Assembly: GCF_030347965.1 (NCBI RefSeq) | Contig: NZ_JAQIBD010000003.1 | Span: 62,001 to 126,000, forward strand | Origin: Sulfurovum zhangzhouensis | GTDB taxonomy: Bacteria > Campylobacterota > Campylobacteria > Campylobacterales > Sulfurovaceae | Length of the DNA: 64,000 nt | Direction of reading: 5' to 3' | Shown here: piece by piece, positions 16,896-25,236 of the stretch | Layout: each line of letters opens with the position of its first letter | How positions within the stretch are numbered: position 1 is the stretch's first letter | The notes under the pieces: model-generated | Seen by the model: the letters and a program-made list of their open reading frames with translations, nothing else | The model's database searches: none | Told to the model about the DNA's origin: nothing | Made by a program: the position numbers and the translations under genes

Positions 16896-17957
16896 TTATG
16901 CCATTTGAGCTGCAACTTCAGCAGCGAAGTCTGCCTCTTCTACTACGATACCTTCACCAACCTCAAGTCTGATGAATTTAACGATTTCAGCTGTACCGCC
17001 GGCTTTTTTTGCTTCTTCTTCGATGAATTCAGCAACAGTTTTGCTGTCATCCATTACGAATTTTTGGTCAAGGAGACACTGCTCTTGGTCAAGTGTCGTG
17101 TTGTCAAGGATAAATCTTGAAACTTTACCTGGAAGGATTTTGTCCCAGATCTGCTCTGGCTTACCTTCAGCAGCAAGCTCTTTTTTCATCTCTTCTTTAG
17201 CAGCCTCAAGTACTTCATCAGTCAATTGAGACATAGAGATGTACTGTGGAACATTCTTAAGAGGTTTACCAAGTCTTACTAGCTCTTCGTTCTCTTTTTC
17301 GATCGCGATGATTCTACCTTGAGTTTCCGCAGCAACGAACTCCGGATCAAAGTCTTTGTAAGAAAGTGTAGACGGGCTCATTGCTGAAGCGTGCATTGCT
17401 ACACTCTTCAGTGCCGACTGGATTTTAGCAGCAGTTTCTGCTGAGTCACATTTAGCCTCAACGATTACACCGATTTGTTTGTTAGCATGAAGGTAACCGT
17501 TCACTGCTGAAGTCTCATCAGCTACAAGTAGACCTGCTCTTCTAACAACAAGGTTTTCACCGATTGTTGCAATATTGTGTGCCATGAACTCGCTGAATGC
17601 TTGACCGTTGATCTCAGAAGCGTTGATTGCATCTGCATCTGCAAGGTTGTTTTCAAATGCATGATCAGCGATCTGAGCAAGAATGTTTTGGAATTTTTCA
17701 TTCTGTGCAACGAAGTCAGTCTGTGAGTTAACTTCGATCACTACAGCTTTATTTCCTTCAACTTTTACTGCGATTGAACCTTCAGCAGCTACTTTACTTG
17801 CTTTCTTTGCAGCAGCACCGATACCTTGGTCTCTTAGCCACTCAACCGCTTTGTCCATATCTCCATCAGCCTCAGTAAGAGCTTTTTTACAGTCCATCAT
17901 ACCTGCATCAGTCATCTCTCTGAGTTTTTTGATATCTTTTGGTCCAAAGTTTGCCAT
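16896..17957 (-). CDS. tsf: Translation elongation factor Ts
   Basis: 353 residues. It releases GDP from EF-Tu. The N-terminal UBA-like domain (DAGMMDCKKALTEADGDMDKA) and the NSQTDFVA core motif that inserts into EF-Tu are clear, followed by two core subdomains. It is longer than the ~280 residues of E. coli EF-Ts because of extra sequence in the second half, as in other Campylobacterota. It follows rpsB with a 4-base gap, the universal rpsB-tsf operon. Confidence 0.98.
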   Translation of the reverse strand: MANFGPKDIKKLREMTDAGMMDCKKALTEADGDMDKAVEWLRDQGIGAAAKKASKVAAEGSIAVKVEGNKAVVIEVNSQTDFVAQNEKFQNILAQIADHAFENNLADADAINASEINGQAFSEFMAHNIATIGENLVVRRAGLLVADETSAVNGYLHANKQIGVIVEAKCDSAETAAKIQSALKSVAMHASAMSPSTLSYKDFDPEFVAAETQGRIIAIEKENEELVRLGKPLKNVPQYISMSQLTDEVLEAAKEEMKKELAAEGKPEQIWDKILPGKVSRFILDNTTLDQEQCLLDQKFVMDDSKTVAEFIEEEAKKAGGTAEIVKFIRLEVGEGIVVEEADFAAEVAAQMA

Positions 17958-17961
17958 ATTC

Positions 17962-18897
17962 TTACGCCTCCGCTAGTTCTTTTGCTTCTGCTACAGCTTC
18001 TGGTTTAACTTTCGCTGCTTTTGCTTCCTCTTCACTCATTGCTGCAACTTGTGCATATGTTGTGATTCCTGCTTCATAAAGGTTGTCTTGTCCTACTTTA
18101 CCGATACCAGAAAGTTTTGTAAGATCATCACCTTCTACTTCTGCATCTGCTTCAGAAAGGATCTCTTCAACCTCAGCTGATGTTGGAGCTTCTGATACTT
18201 CTTCACCGTGAGTTTCAGCGTATGCTGCTTTACCTTCGATAATTGCGTTTGCAATCTCTTGACAGAAAAGGTTTACTGAACGGATCGCATCATCGTTACC
18301 TGGGATAAGGTAATCTACCATATCAGGATCACAGTTTGTATCAACCGGTGCAACAACTTTCATACCAAGTCTTCTTGCTTCTTGTACTGCAATGTGCTCT
18401 TTTACTGTATCGATTACGAACATGATATCTGGAAGCTTTTTCATGTGTCTGAAACCTTCAAGGTAAGAGTTAAGCTTCTCTTTCTTTCTTCTGAGCATCA
18501 ATGCTTCTTTTTTAGTAAGAAGGTTGATCTGACCGCTCTCTTCCATTTGCTCGATCACTTCAAGTTTTCTGATAGACTTTTTCATTGTTGGGTAGTTTGT
18601 AAGCATACCACCTAGCCATCTTTCAGCTACATATGGCATACCTGCTCTCTCTGCATGCTCTTTGATCGCTTGTTTTGCTTGTTTTTTTGTACCAACGAAA
18701 AGAACTGTTTGTCCTTCTGCCGCTGCATCTCTAACTATATTATATGTATATTTGAAGTATCTAAGTGTTTTTTGTAGATCGATGATATAGATATTTTTTC
18801 TTGCTCCGAAAATGAATTTTTTCATTTTTGGGTTCCATCTTCTTGTTTGGTGACCGAAGTGTACACCACATTCAAGTAGGTCTTTCATTGTTACCAT
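17962..18897 (-). CDS. rpsB: 30S ribosomal protein S2 with C-terminal HhH-like extension
   Basis: 311 residues. The S2 core is standard ([19 protein letters not shown], then [18 protein letters not shown] and [14 protein letters not shown]). After about residue 228 comes an acidic linker and then a ~50-residue unit around [19 protein letters not shown] that resembles the helix-hairpin-helix fold family attached to some ribosomal proteins. Ordinary S2 ends near 230-265. AAGGAG before the ATG is strong. A ~150-base structured leader precedes it, so autoregulation of rpsB-tsf is possible. Confidence 0.97.
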   Translation of the reverse strand: MVTMKDLLECGVHFGHQTRRWNPKMKKFIFGARKNIYIIDLQKTLRYFKYTYNIVRDAAAEGQTVLFVGTKKQAKQAIKEHAERAGMPYVAERWLGGMLTNYPTMKKSIRKLEVIEQMEESGQINLLTKKEALMLRRKKEKLNSYLEGFRHMKKLPDIMFVIDTVKEHIAVQEARRLGMKVVAPVDTNCDPDMVDYLIPGNDDAIRSVNLFCQEIANAIIEGKAAYAETHGEEVSEAPTSAEVEEILSEADAEVEGDDLTKLSGIGKVGQDNLYEAGITTYAQVAAMSEEEAKAAKVKPEAVAEAKELAEA

Positions 18898-19047
18898 AAT
18901 TTTGCTCCTTGGTATAACATTATTAAAATACTAAAGGCTTATGCCTCGCCATAGGTTTGATCCTCTGTAGTCCTTAACGCTCCAATTAGCGCAACCTTTC
19001 AAGGAATAACTACATGAGTATTTTTTACTTCCATCATGGAAATAAGA
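18898..19047 (-). promoter_or_regulatory. Structured 5' leader of rpsB-tsf
   Basis: About 150 bases between a TAAAAT/TATAGT promoter (19054-19064) and the rpsB ATG. On the sense strand it contains, in order: TTCCAT/ATGGAA (19029-19041); a ~45-base unit closed by AGGTT/AACCT (18953-18997) with an inner CGCT/AGCG hairpin (18978-18991); and AGGC/GCCT (18935-18946) followed by a T-rich stretch. This resembles a protein-binding autoregulatory leader, but no known rpsB motif was recognised. The three hairpins are seen; the function is inferred. Confidence 0.5.
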
Positions 19048-19137
19048 GTCGCGATTTTACTATAAATATAATTAAATCTAAATAAAATGATAGAAGTGAG
19101 AAATGAAGAATCGAAGCAGGTGTTGAGTTAAAGGGCA

Positions 19138-19374
19138 TCACTCTTCGTAATACTTTTGACGCCCACTAACAATACGATAACGCTTCCATGAAGAAATAAT
19201 AAAAAAATAGATAGATGCCAATACAATTAAAACATTCGCTATTGTACTCTCAAAAACCTCGAAAACTATCCAACATAGAATGCATAGGAGTGTCAACTCC
19301 ATCAATAAGTAGAGTAAAGGTTTGAGAGATGACTTGTGTCTTCTGTCTCCATGCTTATGATACTGTTTTATCAT
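19138..19374 (-). CDS. Small two-TM membrane protein, unknown
   Basis: 78 residues: a basic N terminus with His/Arg/Lys, two hydrophobic helices (about 19-41 and 46-62), and a charged C terminus ending in YYEE. The ribosome binding site is nearly ideal (AAGGAGGAACC then ATG), which supports a real, well-translated gene. No family was recognised. It lies downstream of bcp with a 42-base gap, but its role with bcp is unclear. The rpsB promoter is on the far side. Confidence 0.7.
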   Translation of the reverse strand: MIKQYHKHGDRRHKSSLKPLLYLLMELTLLCILCWIVFEVFESTIANVLIVLASIYFFIISSWKRYRIVSGRQKYYEE

Positions 19375-19416
19375 TCTGGTTCCTCCTTTTTTTATTATTG
19401 ATTATTATACACTAAT

Positions 19417-19884
19417 TTAATTTTGTAACTCTTCAAGCTTCTCTTTTACAGCCTGTGCATGCCCTTTGACTCTTACCTTATCCCACATTGCTGCGATGTT
19501 GCCTTCAGGATCGATGATAAAAGTACTTCTGACCACACCCATATACTCTTTGCCGTAGTTCTTCTTAAGCTGCCATACTCCAAACTTGTTACATAAGTCT
19601 TTATCTTCATCGGCTAACAGTGTAATACCCAACTCTTTTTTCTCTATAAAATTTCTATGTTTTTGAGGAGAGTCCGGACTAACACCAAGGATAATAGCAT
19701 CAAGCTCGTCAAACTGAGGCAATGCCTCTGTAAAATCACATGCTTCAGTCGTACATCCCGGTGTATTATCTTTTGGATAAAAGTACAGTACGATCCATCT
19801 TCCTTTGATATCTCTTAGACAGATCTCCTCTTCATCCTGGTTTGGAAGACAAAATTCCGGTGCTTTTGTACCTACTTCTAACAT
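19417..19884 (-). CDS. bcp: Thioredoxin-dependent thiol peroxidase (bacterioferritin comigratory protein)
   Basis: 155 residues of the PrxQ/Bcp group of peroxiredoxins. The peroxidatic Cys44 and resolving Cys49 are in TPGCTTEACDF, five residues apart, as in the 2-Cys Bcp subtype. It reduces hydrogen peroxide and alkyl hydroperoxides with electrons from thioredoxin; trxA and trxB are in this window. It is divergent from the 68-residue gene at 19927, with 42 bases between. Confidence 0.95.
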   Translation of the reverse strand: MLEVGTKAPEFCLPNQDEEEICLRDIKGRWIVLYFYPKDNTPGCTTEACDFTEALPQFDELDAIILGVSPDSPQKHRNFIEKKELGITLLADEDKDLCNKFGVWQLKKNYGKEYMGVVRSTFIIDPEGNIAAMWDKVRVKGHAQAVKEKLEELQN

Positions 19885-19926
19885 CTATTTTCCTTTATTT
19901 TGTAATTATTTTGGTAGTATAACAAA

Positions 19927-20133
19927 ATGAATGAAGAAACTAAAGAGATACTACTCTCCCAGATAGAAAAACTGATCGCTTACGGAAGTCAGGAGACCAC
20001 TATCAATCCTGATCTTTTAGCATACCTGAGTATGGATGATCTGATTTCCATGCGTAATAACCTGCTTGAGAAAGTAGGTAAACTCAGTGATGAAGATAAA
20101 AAGTGGTTGGAACAGTTTAAAAAATATGAGTAA
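19927..20133 (+). CDS. Small conserved soluble protein, unknown
   Basis: 68 residues, Glu/Lys/Leu rich and predicted helical (LLSQIEKLIAYGSQ, then LLAYLSMDDLISMRNNLLEKV). No signal peptide or membrane helix. The pattern of two helical hairpins recalls small Campylobacterota proteins of unknown role. A TATAAC-like box lies directly upstream (GTAGTATAACAAAATG), so the message may have almost no leader. No clear Shine-Dalgarno is visible, which is unusual here. Confidence 0.6.
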   Translation: MNEETKEILLSQIEKLIAYGSQETTINPDLLAYLSMDDLISMRNNLLEKVGKLSDEDKKWLEQFKKYE

Positions 20134-20204
20134 CCAAGAGACATTTGAATACTCAAAGTAAATAATAAGCACTGCACAGATAACAGTAATAAGGTAAAAA
20201 CCTA

Positions 20205-21671
20205 TTACTTACTGTTTACCTCTGTTCTCTTGAAGTTGATCGATCTATCAAATTCTATATTGTACTGTTTCAATATCTCTTTCTGTTTGGCTTGCGCTTC
20301 TGTTCTGTCAATGACGACTTTGATACCGTCTTCATCTTCAAAAACGAGGTACTTTGACTTACTGTTCTTTACCTTATGATAAAAATCTTCGAAATCAACA
20401 TAAGTCTCACCGTTTACTTTCTCTATAGGCCACATCCTAAAATCTGTGTTACCACGGCTAATATCTGAGGCTAATACTTTTAAAAGTACTGCGATCTCTC
20501 TTTTCTCTTTTGTAGGCCACTCTCTGGCATATTGACTCAACTGTAGCTGATTTATCTTGGTTGAAAGTATAAGGTTGCGTGAAAGAGGAGAGAAGATATA
20601 GCCTCCCTCTATAAAGTAGCTAGGCATTTGATCATACTGAGTAGTTTTAACAAGTAATACATCATCGGCAATTTTTGTAAGATTCGCTTCGACTTCCATA
20701 GACTTGCCTTCTCTAATCAGGCTCAGCTTTACACTCTCTCCCATCTGATGCATATCAACATAATAACCATAGTCTGTATATTCATGATGGCGAAATTCCA
20801 CTGTACCGTCATTTTCTATCTTATGACCATCAATATGCGTAATGATGTCACCCTCTTTGACCAATCCCTTTACCGGAGAATTATAAACAATATCTGCAAC
20901 CAGCTTTCCGGTAGTTTGTTCATTAAGCCCATAATAGGCTTTAAGGGCAGGATTTTCAAGATTTTGGGTCATAATACCAAGCTCAGGAAACCCGTCATAT
21001 CTACCGTCTTGCATATCATCAATAAAATGCTTGACCATACTTACAGGTACAAGATAGCCGATATTTTGCGAGTTGCTGATCACCTGCATCACTACCCCGA
21101 TCACTTTTCCTTCAGAGAGTGCAGGACCGCCTGAATTCCCCGGATTTACTGCTGCATCTACCTGTATCGCTAAGAAACTCTCTCCACTATGTGCATAAAG
21201 ATGATGTTCGATACGTGAGACTACACCGATAGTAGCAGAAAGAGTGTTCCCTCCCATTGGATACCCATATACGACAATCTCTTGTTCTACAGACGGCAGT
21301 TCACCAAATTCCAACGGTGTGACATCACCAAAAAAACTCTTATCTTCTACTTTTAGCAGTGCCAGATCTGCTTGATGGGATACAGCATGTACAGTAGCAA
21401 TAAAACGTTTACGCTCTCCATACCTCTGTACTTCCAAAAATGTCTCGTTGGCAACAACATGTGCATTGGTAAGAATATATCTTTGTCCATTTTTATCTCC
21501 AATAATAGCTCCCGAACCTGTACTTTGCATCATTGAAGAGCTCCATGGCTGCTGGTAGTTCAGTGCCTTGGAGACAGTATATATTTTTACAATTGCTTCT
21601 TTTGTCTGTTCATCTTTTATTTGTGCATACAATGATACAACCGATAATACGATAACCCATAAAACTCTCAT
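20205..21671 (-). CDS. Deg/HtrA-type trypsin-like serine protease with PDZ domain
   Basis: 488 residues. The signal peptide (MRVLWVIVLSVVSLYA) sends it to the periplasm. The catalytic triad is His71 (TNAHVV), Asp102 (QADLALLKV) and Ser180 (PGNSGGPAL). A PDZ domain follows (about 225-320, GDIITHIDG), then a long C-terminal part like plant/bacterial Deg proteases. It probably degrades or guards misfolded envelope proteins. Its order of domains differs from DegP/HtrA1, which has two PDZs and a different length. Its start overlaps the stop of the DUF523 gene by four bases, so the two are coupled. Confidence 0.9.
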   Translation of the reverse strand: MRVLWVIVLSVVSLYAQIKDEQTKEAIVKIYTVSKALNYQQPWSSSMMQSTGSGAIIGDKNGQRYILTNAHVVANETFLEVQRYGERKRFIATVHAVSHQADLALLKVEDKSFFGDVTPLEFGELPSVEQEIVVYGYPMGGNTLSATIGVVSRIEHHLYAHSGESFLAIQVDAAVNPGNSGGPALSEGKVIGVVMQVISNSQNIGYLVPVSMVKHFIDDMQDGRYDGFPELGIMTQNLENPALKAYYGLNEQTTGKLVADIVYNSPVKGLVKEGDIITHIDGHKIENDGTVEFRHHEYTDYGYYVDMHQMGESVKLSLIREGKSMEVEANLTKIADDVLLVKTTQYDQMPSYFIEGGYIFSPLSRNLILSTKINQLQLSQYAREWPTKEKREIAVLLKVLASDISRGNTDFRMWPIEKVNGETYVDFEDFYHKVKNSKSKYLVFEDEDGIKVVIDRTEAQAKQKEILKQYNIEFDRSINFKRTEVNSK

Positions 21672-22111
21672 TGTTTTCCTTCAAATTTCTCTGCATCTAT
21701 GGCAGCAATATTTCTATCTATTGCTTCCTGTGCCATCAATCCTGCAGCACAAGAGCTAAGTAGATTTTTTTCTTCATCGTATAACCTGGCACTACAGACA
21801 CCGCAACTGGGACTTCTGTCTTTACCGATAAAAAGATCAATCTGACCATGTTGATCAAAAAAATTTTTTGCATAGGTGCGTATCGGATTGGAGCGTAACT
21901 TGCCGCTCTCATTACATACTGCTTCTATGAGGTCCGGAGTTTGTACCAGATCCATGGTAGGACGGGGAGAACCGAATACTGCATCTTCGGGACAAAAAGG
22001 GATCAGCTCATCCTCTTGCAGCATTTGAAGCAGGGATGGAGCATAATTATCATCTCCATCATAACGACATCTTTGTCCTAATAAACATGCCGATATCGCT
22101 ACTTTTCTCAT
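21668..22111 (-). CDS. DUF523 protein, TudS-like [4Fe-4S] enzyme candidate
   Basis: 147 residues. DUF523 includes TudS, an iron-sulfur thiouracil desulfurase. Cys9 (SACLLG), Cys40 (PFCPE) and Cys103 (SPSCG) match the three conserved cluster cysteines; Cys15 and Cys106 are extra. RPTMDL is also typical. The name as a 2-thiouracil desulfurase is inference: other DUF523 members are uncharacterised. It lies between a DUF420 membrane protein and a periplasmic protease and its stop overlaps the protease start. Confidence 0.75.
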   Translation of the reverse strand: MRKVAISACLLGQRCRYDGDDNYAPSLLQMLQEDELIPFCPEDAVFGSPRPTMDLVQTPDLIEAVCNESGKLRSNPIRTYAKNFFDQHGQIDLFIGKDRSPSCGVCSARLYDEEKNLLSSCAAGLMAQEAIDRNIAAIDAEKFEGKQ

Positions 22112-22117
22112 AGATTT

Positions 22118-22588
22118 CTAGTTCACAAAAAGCAGGTAGTAAACCCAGATCCCTGTTACCGAAGTCAATACAATTCCTGTAAAGGTTCTCATCCCTGCTT
22201 TCTTATGCGATATGCTATACATTCCAGGCAGAACATTCATACGGCGGTCTCTTTTTGCCCTTAAAAGTGTATTTATCCATATCCCCAAGGTTACTACAGC
22301 GATAGCGATATGAAAGATGAGTACCCAAAATGCGTAACCTTTAGGTGTCGAGCTCCCTTCCATAAACGCATCAAATCCACCTACATTACGGACACCATAC
22401 TCAAAATAAACTACCACAATTACCGAAACAATGAAGAGTATCTTCTGTACCGTCGCATGAAGATTATAAAGCTTACGCTTAGCCAATGAGATAGCCCCTA
22501 ATATCAAGAAAGGCAAAAGTGCTACGATGATTGTGACAATATCCATAAAGAGCGGTGCTCTGGTACCTAAAAATCCTGCTTCAAACAT
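22118..22588 (-). CDS. DUF420-like membrane protein
   Basis: 156 residues with four membrane helices. The N terminus (MFEAGFLGTRAPLFMD) and the His in LHATVQ, plus a C-terminal KKAGMRTFTGIVLTSVTGIWVYYL helix, fit DUF420. Members are often linked to cytochrome oxidase (CtaM-like) in other phyla. No oxidase is adjacent here. It may act in respiratory chain assembly, but this rests on family association only. AAAGGATATAAAT lies upstream. Confidence 0.65.
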   Translation of the reverse strand: MFEAGFLGTRAPLFMDIVTIIVALLPFLILGAISLAKRKLYNLHATVQKILFIVSVIVVVYFEYGVRNVGGFDAFMEGSSTPKGYAFWVLIFHIAIAVVTLGIWINTLLRAKRDRRMNVLPGMYSISHKKAGMRTFTGIVLTSVTGIWVYYLLFVN

Positions 22589-22614
22589 TTATTTATATCC
22601 TTTTTCTTTTTTTC

Positions 22615-24063
22615 TTAGCAAATCACTACTGATTTGACTTCTGTGAATTCTTCAAGTGCCCACTTAGGACCTTCTCTTCCAACACCGGAGAATTTGCTAC
22701 CGCCGTAAGGCTGTACATCAAAACGTAATGTAGGGATATCGTTGATCACCACACCCCCACACTGCGCATCATCAATAAACTTTTGTGTACGTTTCAGATC
22801 ATTGGTGAAGATACTGAATTGCAATCCATATGGGGAGTCATTCATTTTTTCAATCGCAACATCATAATTAGGGACACTCACCAAACTTACGATCGGGGCA
22901 AAGACCTCTTCACACACAATCTTCATTTCATCAGTCACATCGGCCATGACTGTAGGAGGGAAGATCCCCTCTATTTCATCTCCGCCAGCTACGACTCTAG
23001 CCCCTTCATTCTTGGCACTTGCTACCCAACTTTTTGCTCTATGTACAGACTCTTCGTTGATCATTGGACCAATAAAGGTGTCTTCTTCATACGGCGAGCC
23101 TACTTTAAGCTTCTTAGTCTCAATTGCCATCGCATCAGAGAATGCTTCGTAGACTTCTTCATTTACATAGATACGCTGCAAGGAGATACACACCTGGCCG
23201 GAGTTGTAAAAGGCTCCATAAGCACAGCGTTGTGCCGCATAATTTATATCAGCACTGCTATCGATATAGGTAGCCGCATTACCACCAAGCTCAAGACTGA
23301 TCTTTTTGATCCCTGCCTGCTGAGTGATAATTTTGCCTACAGGTACCGATCCTGTAAAGCTAAGTACCCTTGGAATATCACTTTTAACCAATGTCGATCC
23401 TACTTCCACATCACCGTATACCACAGAGAGTGCATCTTTTACAGCATATTCGGATTCCACAAACAGCTTAGCAAACATATAAGCTGTCATCGGTGCTTCA
23501 GGTGTAGGTTTAAGCACAACAGCATTTCCTGCACCAAGTGCCGGAGCGATCTTGTGTGCTACAAGGTTAAGCGGGAAATTGAAAGGGGTAATGCAGGCAA
23601 CTACCCCGACAGGTTCTCTACGGAAAAATGCTGTGGTCTGTTTACCCGAAGGCATAAGATCTGTGGGAAGTGTCTCTCCATGAAGATTTGCCAGTTCCAT
23701 CGCAGTGATCTTGACAGTTTCCATACATCGATCAACTTCCACACGGGCAAATGCAATCGGTTTTGCAACCTCTTTAGCAAGCATCATAGCAAAATCTTCA
23801 CGGCTTTCCTGAAGTTTTTTAGCTACGTCTTCCAACCATAAGATACGTTGGGAAAGTGGTATTTTTTTGGCCTCTTTAGCTGCCTCTTGTGCAATTTTCA
23901 ATGCTTTTATCGTATCTTCTGCATTACACTTAGGTGCTTTACTCACCACAGTATTATCAAAGGGGCTCCTTCTCTCATCCAACTCTTCTGTGGTTGCTTC
24001 GGTTGATCCAAAAAATATTTTTGCTTCAGCTATCTGATCTTTACCTTTGAACAGTCCAAACAT
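22615..24063 (-). CDS. NAD(P)-dependent aldehyde dehydrogenase
   Basis: 482 residues of the ALDH superfamily. The catalytic Glu (LELGGN) and nucleophile Cys (GQVCISLQR) are present, with Asn in ITPFNFPLN for the oxyanion. The domain layout and spacing match the lactaldehyde/succinate-semialdehyde/GapN group rather than fatty aldehyde types. The substrate is not certain. The upstream ATG, five codons earlier, is less likely than the ATG at 24063, which is preceded by GGAAGG. It ends 26 bases before the DUF420 gene and could form a unit with it. Confidence 0.88.
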   Translation of the reverse strand: MFGLFKGKDQIAEAKIFFGSTEATTEELDERRSPFDNTVVSKAPKCNAEDTIKALKIAQEAAKEAKKIPLSQRILWLEDVAKKLQESREDFAMMLAKEVAKPIAFARVEVDRCMETVKITAMELANLHGETLPTDLMPSGKQTTAFFRREPVGVVACITPFNFPLNLVAHKIAPALGAGNAVVLKPTPEAPMTAYMFAKLFVESEYAVKDALSVVYGDVEVGSTLVKSDIPRVLSFTGSVPVGKIITQQAGIKKISLELGGNAATYIDSSADINYAAQRCAYGAFYNSGQVCISLQRIYVNEEVYEAFSDAMAIETKKLKVGSPYEEDTFIGPMINEESVHRAKSWVASAKNEGARVVAGGDEIEGIFPPTVMADVTDEMKIVCEEVFAPIVSLVSVPNYDVAIEKMNDSPYGLQFSIFTNDLKRTQKFIDDAQCGGVVINDIPTLRFDVQPYGGSKFSGVGREGPKWALEEFTEVKSVVIC

Positions 24064-24133
24064 CTTCACACCTTCCATAACTTTAAAGTATAAAAGTCAA
24101 TTTTTTTGATTATAACCAAAGAGTGGTAAATCT

Positions 24134-24180
24134 AGGGTGTATCAACCCCTTGAAACTAACCGATTTTTAACGGAAGTTTC
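24134..24180 (+). promoter_or_regulatory. Inverted repeats upstream of ilvE
   Basis: A GGGT/ACCC hairpin (about 24134-24147) is followed by GAAACT/AGTTTC arms with inner CCG/CGG (24152-24180). They lie 40-90 bases before the ilvE ATG. They could be an operator or leader structure; no peptide-type attenuator with leucine or valine codons is visible. Confidence 0.35.
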
Positions 24181-24221
24181 GATATTATCTCTTCTAAAAT
24201 TCAACTACTAGAGATGAAAGA

Positions 24222-25142
24222 ATGAACAAAGCAAAATATATCTGGATGGATGGTGAACTTACACCGTGGGATGATGCGAAAGTACATGTCCTCACACATA
24301 CACTGCACTATGGAAACGGTGCGATCGAAGGAACAAAAGCATATAAAACAGTTGATGGCAGATGTGCGATCTTTAAACTGAAAGAGCATACACAAAGATT
24401 GATCAACTCTTCTAAAATGACACTGATTGATGTACCTTACACTGTTGAAGAACTCAACGAAGCACAAGTAAAGCTGCTTCAAGAGAATGAACTCTTCGAA
24501 GGTGCTTATATCAGACCGCTTGTTTATCTAGGATATGGAGTAATGGGGCTTTACCATAAAGATGCTCCCGTAAATGTATCAATTTCTGCTTGGGAATGGG
24601 GTGCATATCTTGGTGAAGAAGGTCTTAAAAAAGGTGTCCGTGTAAAGATCTCATCATTCAACAGAACAGGTAACACCTCGGGTATGGGTAAAGCAAAAGC
24701 GGTTGCTAACTATCTCAATAGCCAGATGGCAAAGTATGAAGCGGTAGAATCAGGATATGATGAAGCGCTTTTAAGAGATGACCAAGGGTATATCGCTGAA
24801 GCTTCGGGTGCATGTTTCTTTATGGTTAAAGACGGTAAATTGATCTCTCCTCCAAATGATAATTCACTTGAGTCTATTACTCAAATGACTGTTATTGATC
24901 TTGCAAAAGATTTGGGAATCGAGGTAGTAAGACGCCGTGTTACACGTGAAGAGATCTATATTGCTGATGAAGCATTCTTTACAGGTACTGCTGCAGAAGT
25001 TACACCGATCCGTGAAGTTGATGCTCGTATTATCGGAAACGGTAGCAGAGGCCCAATCACGGAAAAACTTCAATCTGCATATTTTGATGTAGTTGCAGGA
25101 AAGAATCCGAACTATATTCAACATCTTACTTACATCAACTAA
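24222..25142 (+). CDS. ilvE: Branched-chain amino acid aminotransferase
   Basis: 306 residues, fold-type IV PLP enzyme. It moves the amino group between glutamate and the keto acids of leucine, isoleucine and valine. The N-terminal IWMDGEL and HYGNGAIEGTKAY are typical, and SGMGKAKAVANYLNSQMAK and YIAEASGACFFMV mark the PLP site. Length and motifs fit IlvE rather than D-alanine aminotransferase or aminodeoxychorismate lyase. Monocistronic, with a good terminator downstream. Confidence 0.95.
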   Translation: MNKAKYIWMDGELTPWDDAKVHVLTHTLHYGNGAIEGTKAYKTVDGRCAIFKLKEHTQRLINSSKMTLIDVPYTVEELNEAQVKLLQENELFEGAYIRPLVYLGYGVMGLYHKDAPVNVSISAWEWGAYLGEEGLKKGVRVKISSFNRTGNTSGMGKAKAVANYLNSQMAKYEAVESGYDEALLRDDQGYIAEASGACFFMVKDGKLISPPNDNSLESITQMTVIDLAKDLGIEVVRRRVTREEIYIADEAFFTGTAAEVTPIREVDARIIGNGSRGPITEKLQSAYFDVVAGKNPNYIQHLTYIN

Positions 25143-25155
25143 CTTACAATTTTTT

Positions 25156-25190
25156 ACTCTAAACCTCTTTTAAGCAGGTTTAGGGTTTTA
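25156..25190 (+). terminator. Terminator of ilvE
   Basis: Perfect arms CTAAACCT and AGGTTTAG (25159-25166, 25176-25183), extended by three outer pairs, around a CTTTTAAGC loop, then GGTTTTAT. It is 14 bases after the ilvE stop. Confidence 0.75.
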
Positions 25191-25236
25191 TATCCTAGAA
25201 TTACTATAGAATAACTCACAAAAGGAATATTAAAAT

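Noticed and set aside
18953-18997. tRNA-like fold in the rpsB leader
   Set aside because: The closed 45-base unit is too short and lacks T-loop GTTCGA and a CCA-type acceptor; leader structure is the better reading.
22783-23841. 352-residue ORF on the plus strand
   Set aside because: Antisense of the aldehyde dehydrogenase; His/Cys/Phe-rich with no domain, so a shadow frame despite its length.
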